Shown here piece by piece: positions 10,334 to 20,146 of a stretch of DNA of 64,000 bases. Below the pieces are notes generated by a model. It was not told where the DNA came from. It made no database searches and worked only from the letters and a program-made list of their open reading frames with translations. The translations under genes were made by a program, and so were the position numbers. Every line of letters starts with the position of its first letter. Position 1 is the stretch's first letter. The stretch is from an uncultured Pelagibacteraceae bacterium (GTDB taxonomy: Bacteria > Pseudomonadota > Alphaproteobacteria > Pelagibacterales > Pelagibacteraceae): assembly GCA_902582235.1 (NCBI GenBank), contig CACHQX010000004.1, forward strand, positions 53,054 through 117,053, given 5' to 3'.

Positions 10334-11259
10334 TTAATATTTTTCAAAAATTTAAGGATGGTTTAAAAAAAACTACATCAAATTTTTCAAAAGGTATAAA
10401 GGATATTGTTGTTAACAAAGAAATTGACGATAAAACTTTAGAGGAAATTGAAGAATTTTTAATTCAATCAGATGTTGGGGTTGAGGCTTCATCAGAGATT
10501 AGACAACAAATAGCTAATAGCAGAATTGATCCAAGTAAAAATAAACTGGATGAGATTAACAAAATTCTTAAAGAATATATTCTCTCATTAATGAAACCTT
10601 TAGAAAATAAAAATTTTTTTCATCAATCCAACGAGAATAGAACAATTTTAGTTTCAGGTGTCAATGGAGTAGGAAAAACAACCACAATTGGGAAAATGTC
10701 TAAAATATTTCAAAATAATAATAATAAAACAGTACTAGCTGCTTGTGACACATTTAGAGCTGCAGCAATAGAACAATTAGAAAACTGGTCAAAAAAAGTT
10801 GGAAGTGAAATAATAAAATCAGATGCAGGAAGTGATCCTGCGTCTGTCGCTTTTAAGGCAATGGAATATTCAAAAAAAAATAAAATTCATACAGTTTTGA
10901 TAGACACAGCAGGTAGATTGCAGAACAAGAAAAACTTGATGGATGAGTATAAAAAAATCGCAAATGTAGTTAAAAAAGTTGACAACAATGCGCCTCATGA
11001 TGTTGTTCTAATCTTGGATGCAACCTCAGGACAAAATGTAATAAATCAAGTGACAGAATTTAATAATATTATCCCTTTAACTGGTCTTGTTATGACAAAA
11101 CTTGATGGAACGGCAAAAGGGGGAATACTAATTGCTGCTGCAAAAAAATTTAAACTTCCAATAATTGCAATTGGTCTCGGCGAAAAAGAGGACGATTTAC
11201 AATCCTTTGATGCTGAAACTTTTGCAGAAAATTTTTTAAGTTTAGAAAAATCAATTTAA
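10330..11259 (+). CDS. ftsY: signal recognition particle receptor FtsY
   Basis: GVNGVGKTTTIGKMS, ACDTFRAAAIEQLENW, DTAGRLQNKKNLMDE, TKLDGTAKGG. Confidence 0.97.
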   Translation: MINIFQKFKDGLKKTTSNFSKGIKDIVVNKEIDDKTLEEIEEFLIQSDVGVEASSEIRQQIANSRIDPSKNKLDEINKILKEYILSLMKPLENKNFFHQSNENRTILVSGVNGVGKTTTIGKMSKIFQNNNNKTVLAACDTFRAAAIEQLENWSKKVGSEIIKSDAGSDPASVAFKAMEYSKKNKIHTVLIDTAGRLQNKKNLMDEYKKIANVVKKVDNNAPHDVVLILDATSGQNVINQVTEFNNIIPLTGLVMTKLDGTAKGGILIAAAKKFKLPIIAIGLGEKEDDLQSFDAETFAENFLSLEKSI

Positions 11260-12063
11260 TTCATTGATAAAATTTTTTATATTCCCTAAAAGATCTTGGT
11301 CAAAATCCATCATATGATCATCGCCTGACTTAAAATAACTAAATTTTGGTTCTGAAAAACTCTCAAACATTCTTTTTCCCATACTAAATGGAACAATGTT
11401 ATCTTTATCTCCGTGCATAACGAGTTTAGGGAATGTTATTTTGCTAATTTTATTAATGGAGTCATATCTATCTTTCAACAGTAAGTTCACTGGTAAATAA
11501 GGATAATAAATTTTTGAAAGTTCTACCATTGAGGTAAAAGGGGACTCTAAGATTATTCCTGCAAATGGAAATTTTGAACCAAGGTCAACTGCAACTGCTG
11601 TTCCTAGAGATTCTCCGTAAAGAATGATATTGCTATCATCAATGTTGTTTGAATTTAACCACCTTTTCGCTGCCATTGAATCATTATACAAACCTTCTTC
11701 TGTTGGTCTTCCCTCATTTCCACTGAAACCTCTGTAAGCAATAATTAAATAATTTATCTCTAATTCAGCTATCTCGTTTAATTTGTAAATTCTATTTTGT
11801 AGATTTCCTGCATTCCCATGAAAAAATAGTAATGTCTTATATTTCCTGTTTTTAAAATGGTACCAACCAATTAATTTATTATCTGACTTAACGAACACCT
11901 TTTCAATCTTATGTGTCAGTTTGTTCTCATCTAAATAGTTATTTTCGTTAGGATGATATAATAATTTTCTCTGCGACAGAAAAATTACCAAACAAATAAT
12001 TACATAAATAGTGATTAAACCAATTAAAATATTGAAGATAAGCATAATTTTTTTATTAAACAT
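11251..12063 (-). CDS. alpha/beta hydrolase (BEM46-like)
   Basis: LLFFHGNAGNLQNR, YGESLGTAVAVDLGS nucleophile elbow, MHGDKDNIVP. Confidence 0.85.
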   Translation of the reverse strand: MFNKKIMLIFNILIGLITIYVIICLVIFLSQRKLLYHPNENNYLDENKLTHKIEKVFVKSDNKLIGWYHFKNRKYKTLLFFHGNAGNLQNRIYKLNEIAELEINYLIIAYRGFSGNEGRPTEEGLYNDSMAAKRWLNSNNIDDSNIILYGESLGTAVAVDLGSKFPFAGIILESPFTSMVELSKIYYPYLPVNLLLKDRYDSINKISKITFPKLVMHGDKDNIVPFSMGKRMFESFSEPKFSYFKSGDDHMMDFDQDLLGNIKNFINELN

Positions 12064-12064
12064 T

Positions 12065-12949
12065 CTAAGCCTTTTTTCTTACCAAATAAACTCCAAGGAA
12101 AACAAGAAATGTTCCATATAAATGGAAAAGTTCTAAGGTCTCACCAAAAAATAATATGCCATAAAATGCTCCATAAACTGTAAATAAATACAAAGTAAAT
12201 CCTGTCGTTGTAGCACCGAGATATTTTTGAGTGTAAGTGTACAATATAAAAGCAATTATTCCTGGTGAAATTGCAGCAAATATAACCCAAAAGAAAAATT
12301 TCAAATCAAATGTAGTTACGTTGATAAAATTTTGTTCAAATATATAAAATGGTAACAAGCTTAATGCTCCAAAAAAAGAAATGGCTGTAAACCTTTCAAA
12401 AACATTTAGGGAAGATTTCCAATTAAAAAGAAATATAGAATATAATGCCCAACCAATTGAAGCTCCTAACATCCATAAATCTCCCTTTGTAAATTTTAAA
12501 GATATCAAAGTAGAATATTGGCCTCTTACAATAATAATTAAAACTCCTAGAAGGCATGATAAAAGGCCAATGAATTTGAAAAAATTCATTTTTTCTTTAA
12601 AAAAAAAATAAGAAATTAAAATTATAAAAATTGGTGAAGAAGTATAAATAATTCCCATGTTTATTATTGTAGTTGTCTGACCAGCTATAAATGGAAAAGC
12701 TCCACAAACTCCACATCCCATTAATCCTAAAAAGAAAAGTTCTTTATATTCTTTTAATAAAATTTTTTTTTTAGATAAAATTCCGTAATTGAACAGCATC
12801 AATAAAAGAAATACTGATAACCATCTCCAAAAAGCTAGGGAGATAGGAGGAACAAATTCTACACCCCCTCTTGCAACTACAAGATTGCTCGCCATAAAAA
12901 TAGGTTGAATAAAAAGAAGTGTGTAAGGTAAAAAATCCTTTTTTTTCAC
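12065..12949 (-). CDS. EamA/DMT-family transporter
   Basis: 294 aa; ten hydrophobic segments in an EamA-like arrangement, ending LGVYLVRKKA. Confidence 0.85.
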   Translation of the reverse strand: MKKKDFLPYTLLFIQPIFMASNLVVARGGVEFVPPISLAFWRWLSVFLLLMLFNYGILSKKKILLKEYKELFFLGLMGCGVCGAFPFIAGQTTTIINMGIIYTSSPIFIILISYFFFKEKMNFFKFIGLLSCLLGVLIIIVRGQYSTLISLKFTKGDLWMLGASIGWALYSIFLFNWKSSLNVFERFTAISFFGALSLLPFYIFEQNFINVTTFDLKFFFWVIFAAISPGIIAFILYTYTQKYLGATTTGFTLYLFTVYGAFYGILFFGETLELFHLYGTFLVFLGVYLVRKKA

Positions 12950-12953
12950 TTAG

Positions 12954-13133
12954 TTACTTAGACTTGTCAAAAAAAGCTTCGTAAATCATCATGACAATTG
13001 CACAGCCCATTAATATGTAAACAGGCAATACATCAAGAAAACCAATCATCATTGATCTTGTTAATGTAGTAGCTAGTCCTATTAAAAAGAAGATCGCAAA
13101 AGATAATCCAACTAGTGTAGTAATTTTATTCAT
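12954..13133 (-). CDS. Small two-TM hypothetical protein (59 aa), not in the supplied ORF track
   Basis: Manual translation MNKITTLVGLSFAIFFLIGLATTLTRSMMIGFLDVLPVYILMGCAIVMMIYEAFFDKSK*. Its start overlaps the 3' end of the amidase. Confidence 0.7.
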   Translation of the reverse strand: MNKITTLVGLSFAIFFLIGLATTLTRSMMIGFLDVLPVYILMGCAIVMMIYEAFFDKSK

Positions 13134-14463
13134 TAAATTTTTTACTTTCTTTTTCTAGCCAATTAGCAACACCTAAAAATCTTTGATCATCATATTTGTC
13201 ACCAATTAACTGAAGTCCTAATGGTAAGTTATTTTCCCCCTGAAGTAAAGGAAGAGAAATTGCAGGTGTGTGCATATAAGACCAAACTCTATTGAAATCA
13301 GCGCTTCCAGTGCTTTTCAAACCTTTATCAGCCACACCCGTGCTACATGGACTTAGTACTCCATGATAGTCCTCAAAAACTTCTTTATATGACTCATAAC
13401 TTCTGCTCATAAAATCGACTGCATCAAGATATTCTTTTGCAGAATGTTTCATTCCTCGAGAAATTGCTGTTTGCATTTCTTTTGAAAGTTTATTTTTAGA
13501 TTTCTTATAATAAACTTGAAAATTATTTGCTAAATCAGTTTCGTGAACAATCTGATGATATTTATCAATATCTTTAAAATAAGAGGGTGTATCAAATACC
13601 TCAATATTTTTTTTAAAAGATTTAATAAAAAATTCAAAGGACTCTCTTGATTTTTTATCAATTTTTTTCCAACTTTCAGTTTTATAAAAAATAAATTTTG
13701 GATCAAACATTGGACCTTTTTTACACTCCTCCAACATAAATTCAGATGAATAATGAATGGTTGCTTTATCATATGAGTCTTTCTTAATTAAAACTCTAGC
13801 TAGTAACGCAACATCTTCTACAGTTTTTCCAAATACTCCAATATGGTCTAAATGATAGGATGTTCTTAAAACTCCATTTCGTGAAATTAAACCATAACTT
13901 GGTTTATAACCCACTACCCCACAGTAAGATGCAGGCCTTATTACCGAACCTCCAGTTTGTGATCCAATTGATAGTGGTGCCATGTGGGATGCTATAACAG
14001 CAGCAGAACCACTTGAGGATCCACCTGGTGTTCTAGAATAATCATGAGGGTTTCTAGTTTCTGGAGGAGCAAGAAATGCTAGTTCCGATGTATTAGTTTT
14101 ACCCATTATAAGAGCTCCAGCAGATTTTAATAAGTCTACTATTTCAGCATTTTGAGACTCAGTTTTACCTTTTCTTAAAACAGTTCCACATTCAGTTGGC
14201 ATATCGTAGGTTCCAATTATATCTTTAAGTGCTACTGGAATGCCATGAAGAGGACCAACAGACTTTCCAGATCTTCTATGTTCATCTGCCTCCTCGGCTT
14301 TTTCTAAAAGAAGTTTTTTGTCAAAATGTGCCCATGCCTTTACATCTTTTTCGAATTTATTTATTTGCTCAATATATGATTTACATAAATCAACAGAGTT
14401 TAAATCTGAATTTCTAATTTTTTCCGCAATTTCGGAAACTGATAATGAAAAGATATTGGACAT
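13126..14463 (-). CDS. amidase (amidase signature family)
   Basis: GPLHGIPVALKDII, GKTNTSELAFLAPPETRNPHDYSRTPGGSSSGSAAVIA, SIGSQTGGSVIRPASYCGVVGYKPS. Confidence 0.94.
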   Translation of the reverse strand: MSNIFSLSVSEIAEKIRNSDLNSVDLCKSYIEQINKFEKDVKAWAHFDKKLLLEKAEEADEHRRSGKSVGPLHGIPVALKDIIGTYDMPTECGTVLRKGKTESQNAEIVDLLKSAGALIMGKTNTSELAFLAPPETRNPHDYSRTPGGSSSGSAAVIASHMAPLSIGSQTGGSVIRPASYCGVVGYKPSYGLISRNGVLRTSYHLDHIGVFGKTVEDVALLARVLIKKDSYDKATIHYSSEFMLEECKKGPMFDPKFIFYKTESWKKIDKKSRESFEFFIKSFKKNIEVFDTPSYFKDIDKYHQIVHETDLANNFQVYYKKSKNKLSKEMQTAISRGMKHSAKEYLDAVDFMSRSYESYKEVFEDYHGVLSPCSTGVADKGLKSTGSADFNRVWSYMHTPAISLPLLQGENNLPLGLQLIGDKYDDQRFLGVANWLEKESKKFNE

Positions 14464-14468
14464 TAAAT

Positions 14469-15830
14469 TTACTCTGCAAATAACGCATCAGGTAGCCATA
14501 AAGCTATACCAGGAAATATGTACATCAAAACCATTGCAAGAATTACTATTGCTAAGAAAGGCATAATTCCAGTGAATATTTGCATAAGCTCTACATTTCT
14601 ACTCTGAACACCTTTTAAGTAATAAGCAGACATTGCCATTGGTGGCGTTAAAAAAGAAGTTTGTAAATTTAAAGCAATTAGCATTGCAAAGAAATAAGGG
14701 TTAACTCCAAAAAACTCAACAAGGGGTAAGAATATTGGAACAAAGATAATTAAAATTTCTGTCCACTCAAGTGGCCATCCTAATAGGAAGATTATTATTT
14801 GGGTAATTACTAAAAATTGCCATGGTTGAATATCCATTGACTTAAAGAAAGTTTCAAAAACCTCGTGTCCTCCAAGGTATGAAAACACAGAAGCAAAGGT
14901 CCATGAACCCACAAATAACCACATTATCATCGCACTTGTTTTTGCAGTTAGAAAAACCGACTCTTTAAAGTTTTTCCATTTTAAAGATTTATAAAAATAT
15001 GAAAGCACTAATGCTCCAAAAGCACCAACTGCAGCAGCCTCAGCTGGAGTGGCAAGTCCTGCTAAAATTGTACCAAGAACTAATATTATTAATGAAAATA
15101 ATGGGACAAAAGATACTAAGACCTCTTTTAAAATTTCTGCTCTAGGAGGAATTTCCTCAGCGGCAGGTCTAGGTGCTAAAGATGGATTAAAATATGCTCT
15201 TATGATTACATAAAGAATATACAATCCAGCTAACATTAAACCTGGAAAGATTGCAGCTGCAAAAAGTCTTAAAGGTGACAGCTGAGCTATAACAGCATAA
15301 ACGATTAACATAATGCTTGGTGGAATTAGTATTCCTAAACAACCTCCAGAACAAATCACACCTGATGCAAATTTTTTATCATATCCAGCTCTTATCATTG
15401 CCGGCCAAGCTAGAAGTCCCATTAAAGTTACAACAGCACCAATAATTCCTGTTGCTGTCGAAAATAAAGCGCAAGTTACAAGTGCTGCAACAGCCATTGA
15501 CGCTGGCAGTCGATGAGATGCTAATCTAATTGCAAAAAATAATTTTGCTACAATTCCTGCTCTTTCTACAAGATAGCCCATAAAAAGAAATAAGGGGACT
15601 GCAGTTAAAACGGTGTTATCCATTATCGTATAGGTATTTTGCACCAATAAAGAAAATATCCGATTATCGAGTAAATGATCCATCCTACTTGGATCAAAGT
15701 AAGCATAATAACCAAATCCAACTCCCATCGCTAATAAAGTAAATGCAATTGGAAAACCTAATAGGACAGCAAACAAAAATAAACTCATCATTAAAATTGC
15801 TATCTCAGGATTTGTAAGTTCAAATAACAT
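14469..15830 (-). CDS. TRAP transporter large permease subunit (DctM family)
   Basis: 453 aa polytopic; GCLGILIPPSIMLIVYAVIAQLS, ATPAEAAAVGAFGAL, LTPPMAMSAYYLKGV. Confidence 0.95.
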   Translation of the reverse strand: MLFELTNPEIAILMMSLFLFAVLLGFPIAFTLLAMGVGFGYYAYFDPSRMDHLLDNRIFSLLVQNTYTIMDNTVLTAVPLFLFMGYLVERAGIVAKLFFAIRLASHRLPASMAVAALVTCALFSTATGIIGAVVTLMGLLAWPAMIRAGYDKKFASGVICSGGCLGILIPPSIMLIVYAVIAQLSPLRLFAAAIFPGLMLAGLYILYVIIRAYFNPSLAPRPAAEEIPPRAEILKEVLVSFVPLFSLIILVLGTILAGLATPAEAAAVGAFGALVLSYFYKSLKWKNFKESVFLTAKTSAMIMWLFVGSWTFASVFSYLGGHEVFETFFKSMDIQPWQFLVITQIIIFLLGWPLEWTEILIIFVPIFLPLVEFFGVNPYFFAMLIALNLQTSFLTPPMAMSAYYLKGVQSRNVELMQIFTGIMPFLAIVILAMVLMYIFPGIALWLPDALFAE

Positions 15831-16407
15831 CTGCTTGATCGTCCTTTTGTGAAGTTCTCATTAATACTTTTTCTGTTTCCTCAGCGTCTGCTGATAATCT
15901 TTCTGGCCAGTGACCTGTTTTAATACATATAATTGCTCTAAACACTTCGCTAACACCCTGAATTGCTAATAACAATCCAGACAAAGGTATTATAGATTTT
16001 GCCATATAAATTTGTATTTGTGCTGGACTATTCCAGCTAGTTTCTTTTATTTTCCAAGCCAATGCTGCGTATTCGTATCCGTAAAATACTAAAGCTAAAA
16101 TACCTGGAAAGAAAAAAATAAAATATAAAACTAAATCAATCCAACCTTGAACTCTTGTTGGAAATAATCTGTAAATAACATCTCCTCTAACATGCGCTTC
16201 AGTCGATAAACAGTAAGCGCCTGCCATCATGAAAATTGCTCCATACATTTGCAAACTAAAATCAAAATTCCATAAAGTTGGGCTGTTAAAAGCATAAGCC
16301 ATTATTACTTCATAACATGTTCCGCCCATTAAGATTACTATGCACCATGAAAAAGCTTTACCCATTGATGCACTTAAAGTGTCTGCAAATTTTATGAAAG
16401 ATTTCAT
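15820..16407 (-). CDS. TRAP transporter small permease subunit (DctQ family)
   Basis: 195 aa, four hydrophobic segments; AYCLSTEAHVRGDVIYRLFP; next to DctM and DctP. Confidence 0.93.
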   Translation of the reverse strand: MKSFIKFADTLSASMGKAFSWCIVILMGGTCYEVIMAYAFNSPTLWNFDFSLQMYGAIFMMAGAYCLSTEAHVRGDVIYRLFPTRVQGWIDLVLYFIFFFPGILALVFYGYEYAALAWKIKETSWNSPAQIQIYMAKSIIPLSGLLLAIQGVSEVFRAIICIKTGHWPERLSADAEETEKVLMRTSQKDDQADVI

Positions 16408-16443
16408 AGTACTACTTTATGTTAAGTTCTACCTATTAATCAA

Positions 16444-16473
16444 ATAAAAAAAAGGGGGCCAAAAGGCCCCCTT
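16444..16473 (-). terminator. Rho-independent terminator between dctP and dctQM
   Basis: Minus strand AAGGGGGCC-TTTT-GGCCCCCTT followed by a T-run: 9-bp stem, 4-nt loop. Confidence 0.88.
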
Positions 16474-16493
16474 AATTTAATTAAGATAAATCT

Positions 16494-17648
16494 TTAGATT
16501 TTAACTTTTCCTAAAGGTCCGAACTCATTTTCATAAGCTAATCTGTAATTAGGCTGATTCATCAGCAAGTACTTCATTACTCTTTTAGCGTATGCTTTTT
16601 GAGAATCGACGATTTTCTTAAAGAAAGCATCTTTCTTATTGAAATCACCGATAACTTTATCCCAACCTTTTAATTGTTGAGCTAAAATTTCATCAGACGT
16701 TTGGTAAACGTTTACTTTATGTTGGTTCATTAGTTTAGATAAATCTGCTGAATATCTTACTAATGCTTTAAAGTAGTTATCTGTGTTCGCAGCATAAGCA
16801 GCATTTTTCAATATTGCTTTGTTTGCTGGAGACAGACCGTTAAACGTTTTATTGTTAATTGGTATTTCAAACATCTCTTGTGATTGGTGGAAGCTTCCTA
16901 AGTGATAATGCTTAGAAACATCTTGCATACCAAACTGAGAGTCTGAAGTTGGGTTGTTAAACTCAGCTGCTTCAATCAAACCAGTCTTCATAGCTGGCTG
17001 GATTTCACCACCTGGCAACTGTCTTACGACCATTCCCATTGCAGTAAGAACGTTAGTAGCAAGACCAACTGTTCTGTACTTCATACCTTTAACGTCAGAT
17101 ACTTTTGTTACGTTCTTTTTAAACCAACCGAAAGGTTGAGCTGGCATAGGCATATGGAAAACACCTGTGTAATCGAAACCAACTTTTTTTAAAGTTTCTT
17201 CATACAGTTTTCTTCCTCCACCGTACTCCATCCATCCCATAACTTCTTGAGATGACATTCCGTAAGATGGTCCAGTTCCAAATAAAGATGCGGCTGGGTT
17301 TTTACCATACCAATACGCAGTTACCCAGTGTCCCATATCTACAGCACCTGAACTTACTGCTTGGCCGATCTCACTTGTTTTTACAACTGCCCCTACAGGT
17401 TGAAGATCAATTTTAAGTGATCCACCTGACATGTCGCTAACCATTTTGCAATAGTCTCCTGCCATTTCAAAAAAGATGTTAGCACCACTTGGCCATGCCG
17501 CTTGCATTTTTAGAGTTTGTGGCGCTCCAAATGCAATGTTTGGCATTGCTACTGCTGCTGTTGCTGCTGCACCAGTTGCTGCTGCTGCCTTAAAGAACTT
17601 TCGTCTTGAAGGAATTTTTCCCTTCAATGATTTTTTTTCTTTAATCAT
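16494..17648 (-). CDS. TRAP transporter substrate-binding protein (DctP family), Tat signal
   Basis: SRRKFFKAAAATGAAATAAVAMPNIAFGAPQTLKMQAAWPSG: twin-arginine signal followed by a DctP-type start; MKTGLIEAAEFNNPTSDSQFGM. Confidence 0.94.
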   Translation of the reverse strand: MIKEKKSLKGKIPSRRKFFKAAAATGAAATAAVAMPNIAFGAPQTLKMQAAWPSGANIFFEMAGDYCKMVSDMSGGSLKIDLQPVGAVVKTSEIGQAVSSGAVDMGHWVTAYWYGKNPAASLFGTGPSYGMSSQEVMGWMEYGGGRKLYEETLKKVGFDYTGVFHMPMPAQPFGWFKKNVTKVSDVKGMKYRTVGLATNVLTAMGMVVRQLPGGEIQPAMKTGLIEAAEFNNPTSDSQFGMQDVSKHYHLGSFHQSQEMFEIPINNKTFNGLSPANKAILKNAAYAANTDNYFKALVRYSADLSKLMNQHKVNVYQTSDEILAQQLKGWDKVIGDFNKKDAFFKKIVDSQKAYAKRVMKYLLMNQPNYRLAYENEFGPLGKVKI

Positions 17649-17768
17649 TATTTTCTCCTCTTGTTAAGTTAATTAACTTGCAACTATTTAAGCATAATAA
17701 TGAAAAAGAGTCCTACTGTTAATTCGCGCGTAGGTAATTTATTTACAACTACGAGTGGTATTATTTTA

Positions 17769-18722
17769 TTAATTTACTTTATTTTTACATGAACCTGTTT
17801 GGAAAAATTCGCCAATGTTATCAATCGCTAGATTTGCCATTGCGGTTCTAGTTTCTTTAGTAGCACTACCTAAATGGGGAAGAATAAAAGCACTTTTGTG
17901 TTTAAGATAACCAGGATTTAAATTTGGTTCATTTTTATAAACATCTAAACCAACTGCGTAAACTTTTCTTCTATTTAATGCATCAATTAAAGCTTCATCA
18001 TCTACAATATCTCCCCTTGCAACATTGGTGACAACTGCGCCTTTTGGTAAAAGCTCTAAACTATCCTTATTGATTAAATTAATTGTTTCTTTTGAAGCAG
18101 GACAACAAACTGAAAGAACATCTGAAACAGACAACAAACTTTCTAATTTTTCATGATAGATAGCCCCTTGCTCTTTTTCAGAATTTAATTTTGATCTGTT
18201 ATGATAATGAATAATCATTCCTAGGGATTTTGCAATTTTAGCTATTTTTTGACCAATTCTTCCCATTCCTAAAATACCTAATCTTGATCCTGTAAGCTGT
18301 TTTCCAATCAAATAGTCTGCTGACCACTTCCAGTCTCCAGCTCTTGCTCCCTCTATCCCCTCTGAAGCTCTTCTGCATGCTCCAAGAATTAAAAGAATGC
18401 CTATTTCTGCTGTAGCATCTGTTAGAACTTCTGGTGTATTTGTAACGGTAATATTTCTTTTTTTTGCAGCATCAAGGTCAATGTTACCAAATCCAACCGC
18501 AAAGTTGGAAAGAATTTTCACGCTTTCTGGTAACAAATTTATAGTTTCTTTGTCTAATTTATCGGTCAACGCAGAAAGAATACCATCACAACCTTGGCTC
18601 ATTTCTATTAATTTTTTTTGAGAATATAATTCATCATTTGAATTTAGTTTCACATCATAAAGCTTTTTTAATTTTTCCTCATTAGAGTCAAGTAATTTTC
18701 TAGTAACTAATATTTTTTTCAT
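17769..18722 (-). CDS. D-2-hydroxyacid dehydrogenase (glyoxylate/hydroxypyruvate reductase-like)
   Basis: GRLGILGMGRIGQKIAKIAKSLGM-type NAD motif, VTNVARGDIVDDEALIDAL, LPHLGSATKETR. Confidence 0.93.
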   Translation of the reverse strand: MKKILVTRKLLDSNEEKLKKLYDVKLNSNDELYSQKKLIEMSQGCDGILSALTDKLDKETINLLPESVKILSNFAVGFGNIDLDAAKKRNITVTNTPEVLTDATAEIGILLILGACRRASEGIEGARAGDWKWSADYLIGKQLTGSRLGILGMGRIGQKIAKIAKSLGMIIHYHNRSKLNSEKEQGAIYHEKLESLLSVSDVLSVCCPASKETINLINKDSLELLPKGAVVTNVARGDIVDDEALIDALNRRKVYAVGLDVYKNEPNLNPGYLKHKSAFILPHLGSATKETRTAMANLAIDNIGEFFQTGSCKNKVN

Positions 18723-18729
18723 AGTTTAA

Positions 18730-20103
18730 CTAATTTAGGTCAAAAATTTTACCAGGATTCATTATGTTGTTTGGATCCATAGTTCTTTTAATTAATTTCA
18801 TTGTTGGAAGATTATCGGCGTGTTCTTTTTTTAGATACTCCTTTTTATGTAATCCCACTCCGTGTTCGCCAGTTATTGTTCCCTCAAGTTCTAATGTTTT
18901 CTCAATTAAAATGTCACTGAATTTTCTTATCTTTTCGTAAGTTTCTTTTTTTTCAGGATTGTAAGGGAGTAAAACATGGAAATTTCCATCTCCTAAGTGA
19001 CCAACCATTGGGGCTCTTAATCCAAATTTTTTAACCTCTTCTTCCGCAAATTTTACACATTCAGTTATTTTTGAGATCGGTAAACACACATCTGTTGAAT
19101 AAACCCTACCATTATCTATTAAAGCTTTAACTGAATAATATACATCCCATCTTGCTTTCCATAGTTTATTTCTTTCCTCTAAACTTTTTGCCCACTTGAA
19201 TGAACTTCCATTATTATTTTTTGATAATTCTTCCACTATTTTGATAGATTCTTTATTTGATACCTCTGAACCGTGAAATTCAAAAAATAATGTCGGGAGC
19301 GCTTTAACATCTTCCAATTTTGAATAGTTTATACTTATTTCCATTTGATCTTTATTGAGCATTTCAATTCTTGCAATTTGGATACCATATTGAATAACCT
19401 CTTGTGCAGTTTTCACTGCATCTTCTAAAGATGAAAAATGACAAACAGCACTCATTATACTTTCGGGAATAGGAGATAACCTCAATTGAATTTCAGTTAT
19501 AATTCCTAAAGTACCTTCTGATCCTACAAATAAATTTGTTAAATTATATCCAGCAGAAGTTTTTTTTGTTCTTCCTCCTGTATTCATTATTTCGCCATTA
19601 GGAAGAACAACTGTTAAACCAGTTATTACAGTTTTCATGGTACCGTATTTAACTGCCATCGTTCCAGAGGCAGATGTTGAAGCCATTCCTCCTATTGCAG
19701 CGTCTGCACCAGGGTCAATTGGGAAAAAAACACCATCCTCTCTCAAATAATCATTTAGTTGTTCTCTTGTTACACATGCTTGAACCCTACAGTCGAAATC
19801 TTGTGTGTTTACAGTTAAAATTTTATTCATTTTTTCTAAAGAAATTGTTATTCCTTTATCATTGCCGACTACATTTCCCTCAAGAGATGTGCCGGTACCA
19901 AAAGGGACGACTGGTACTTTGTGTTCATTGCAAAGCTTTAGTATTTTCGACACTTCTTCGTTCGTTTCTGGGAAAACTACTGCTTTAGATAAAATCGGAT
20001 CGTAAGTATCTTCTCCTCTAGAATAATTTAAGCGTGTAGACTCTGATTGAGAAAATCTACCATTCAAAATTTTTTTTAATTCTTGTTGAAGAATGGTGTT
20101 CAT
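18730..20103 (-). CDS. FAD-linked oxidase (GlcD/D-lactate dehydrogenase-like)
   Basis: PVVPFGTGTSLEGNVVG, GLFVGSEGTLGIITEI-like segment, GHLGDGNFHVLLPY, GEHGVGLHKKEYL. Confidence 0.93.
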   Translation of the reverse strand: MNTILQQELKKILNGRFSQSESTRLNYSRGEDTYDPILSKAVVFPETNEEVSKILKLCNEHKVPVVPFGTGTSLEGNVVGNDKGITISLEKMNKILTVNTQDFDCRVQACVTREQLNDYLREDGVFFPIDPGADAAIGGMASTSASGTMAVKYGTMKTVITGLTVVLPNGEIMNTGGRTKKTSAGYNLTNLFVGSEGTLGIITEIQLRLSPIPESIMSAVCHFSSLEDAVKTAQEVIQYGIQIARIEMLNKDQMEISINYSKLEDVKALPTLFFEFHGSEVSNKESIKIVEELSKNNNGSSFKWAKSLEERNKLWKARWDVYYSVKALIDNGRVYSTDVCLPISKITECVKFAEEEVKKFGLRAPMVGHLGDGNFHVLLPYNPEKKETYEKIRKFSDILIEKTLELEGTITGEHGVGLHKKEYLKKEHADNLPTMKLIKRTMDPNNIMNPGKIFDLN

Positions 20104-20146
20104 AAGATTTGATATTATCTAATATTTTTTGGAAATACTATTAAAA

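Noticed and set aside
13530-13772. Minus-strand out-of-frame ORF within the amidase gene
   Set aside because: Same-strand frame overlap of AT-rich low-complexity sequence; the amidase frame is complete.
19674-19988. Overlapping antisense ORFs inside conserved genes (e.g. 19674..19988, 57209..57622, 62051..62389)
   Set aside because: All are antisense to well-supported conserved genes and show no recognisable product.
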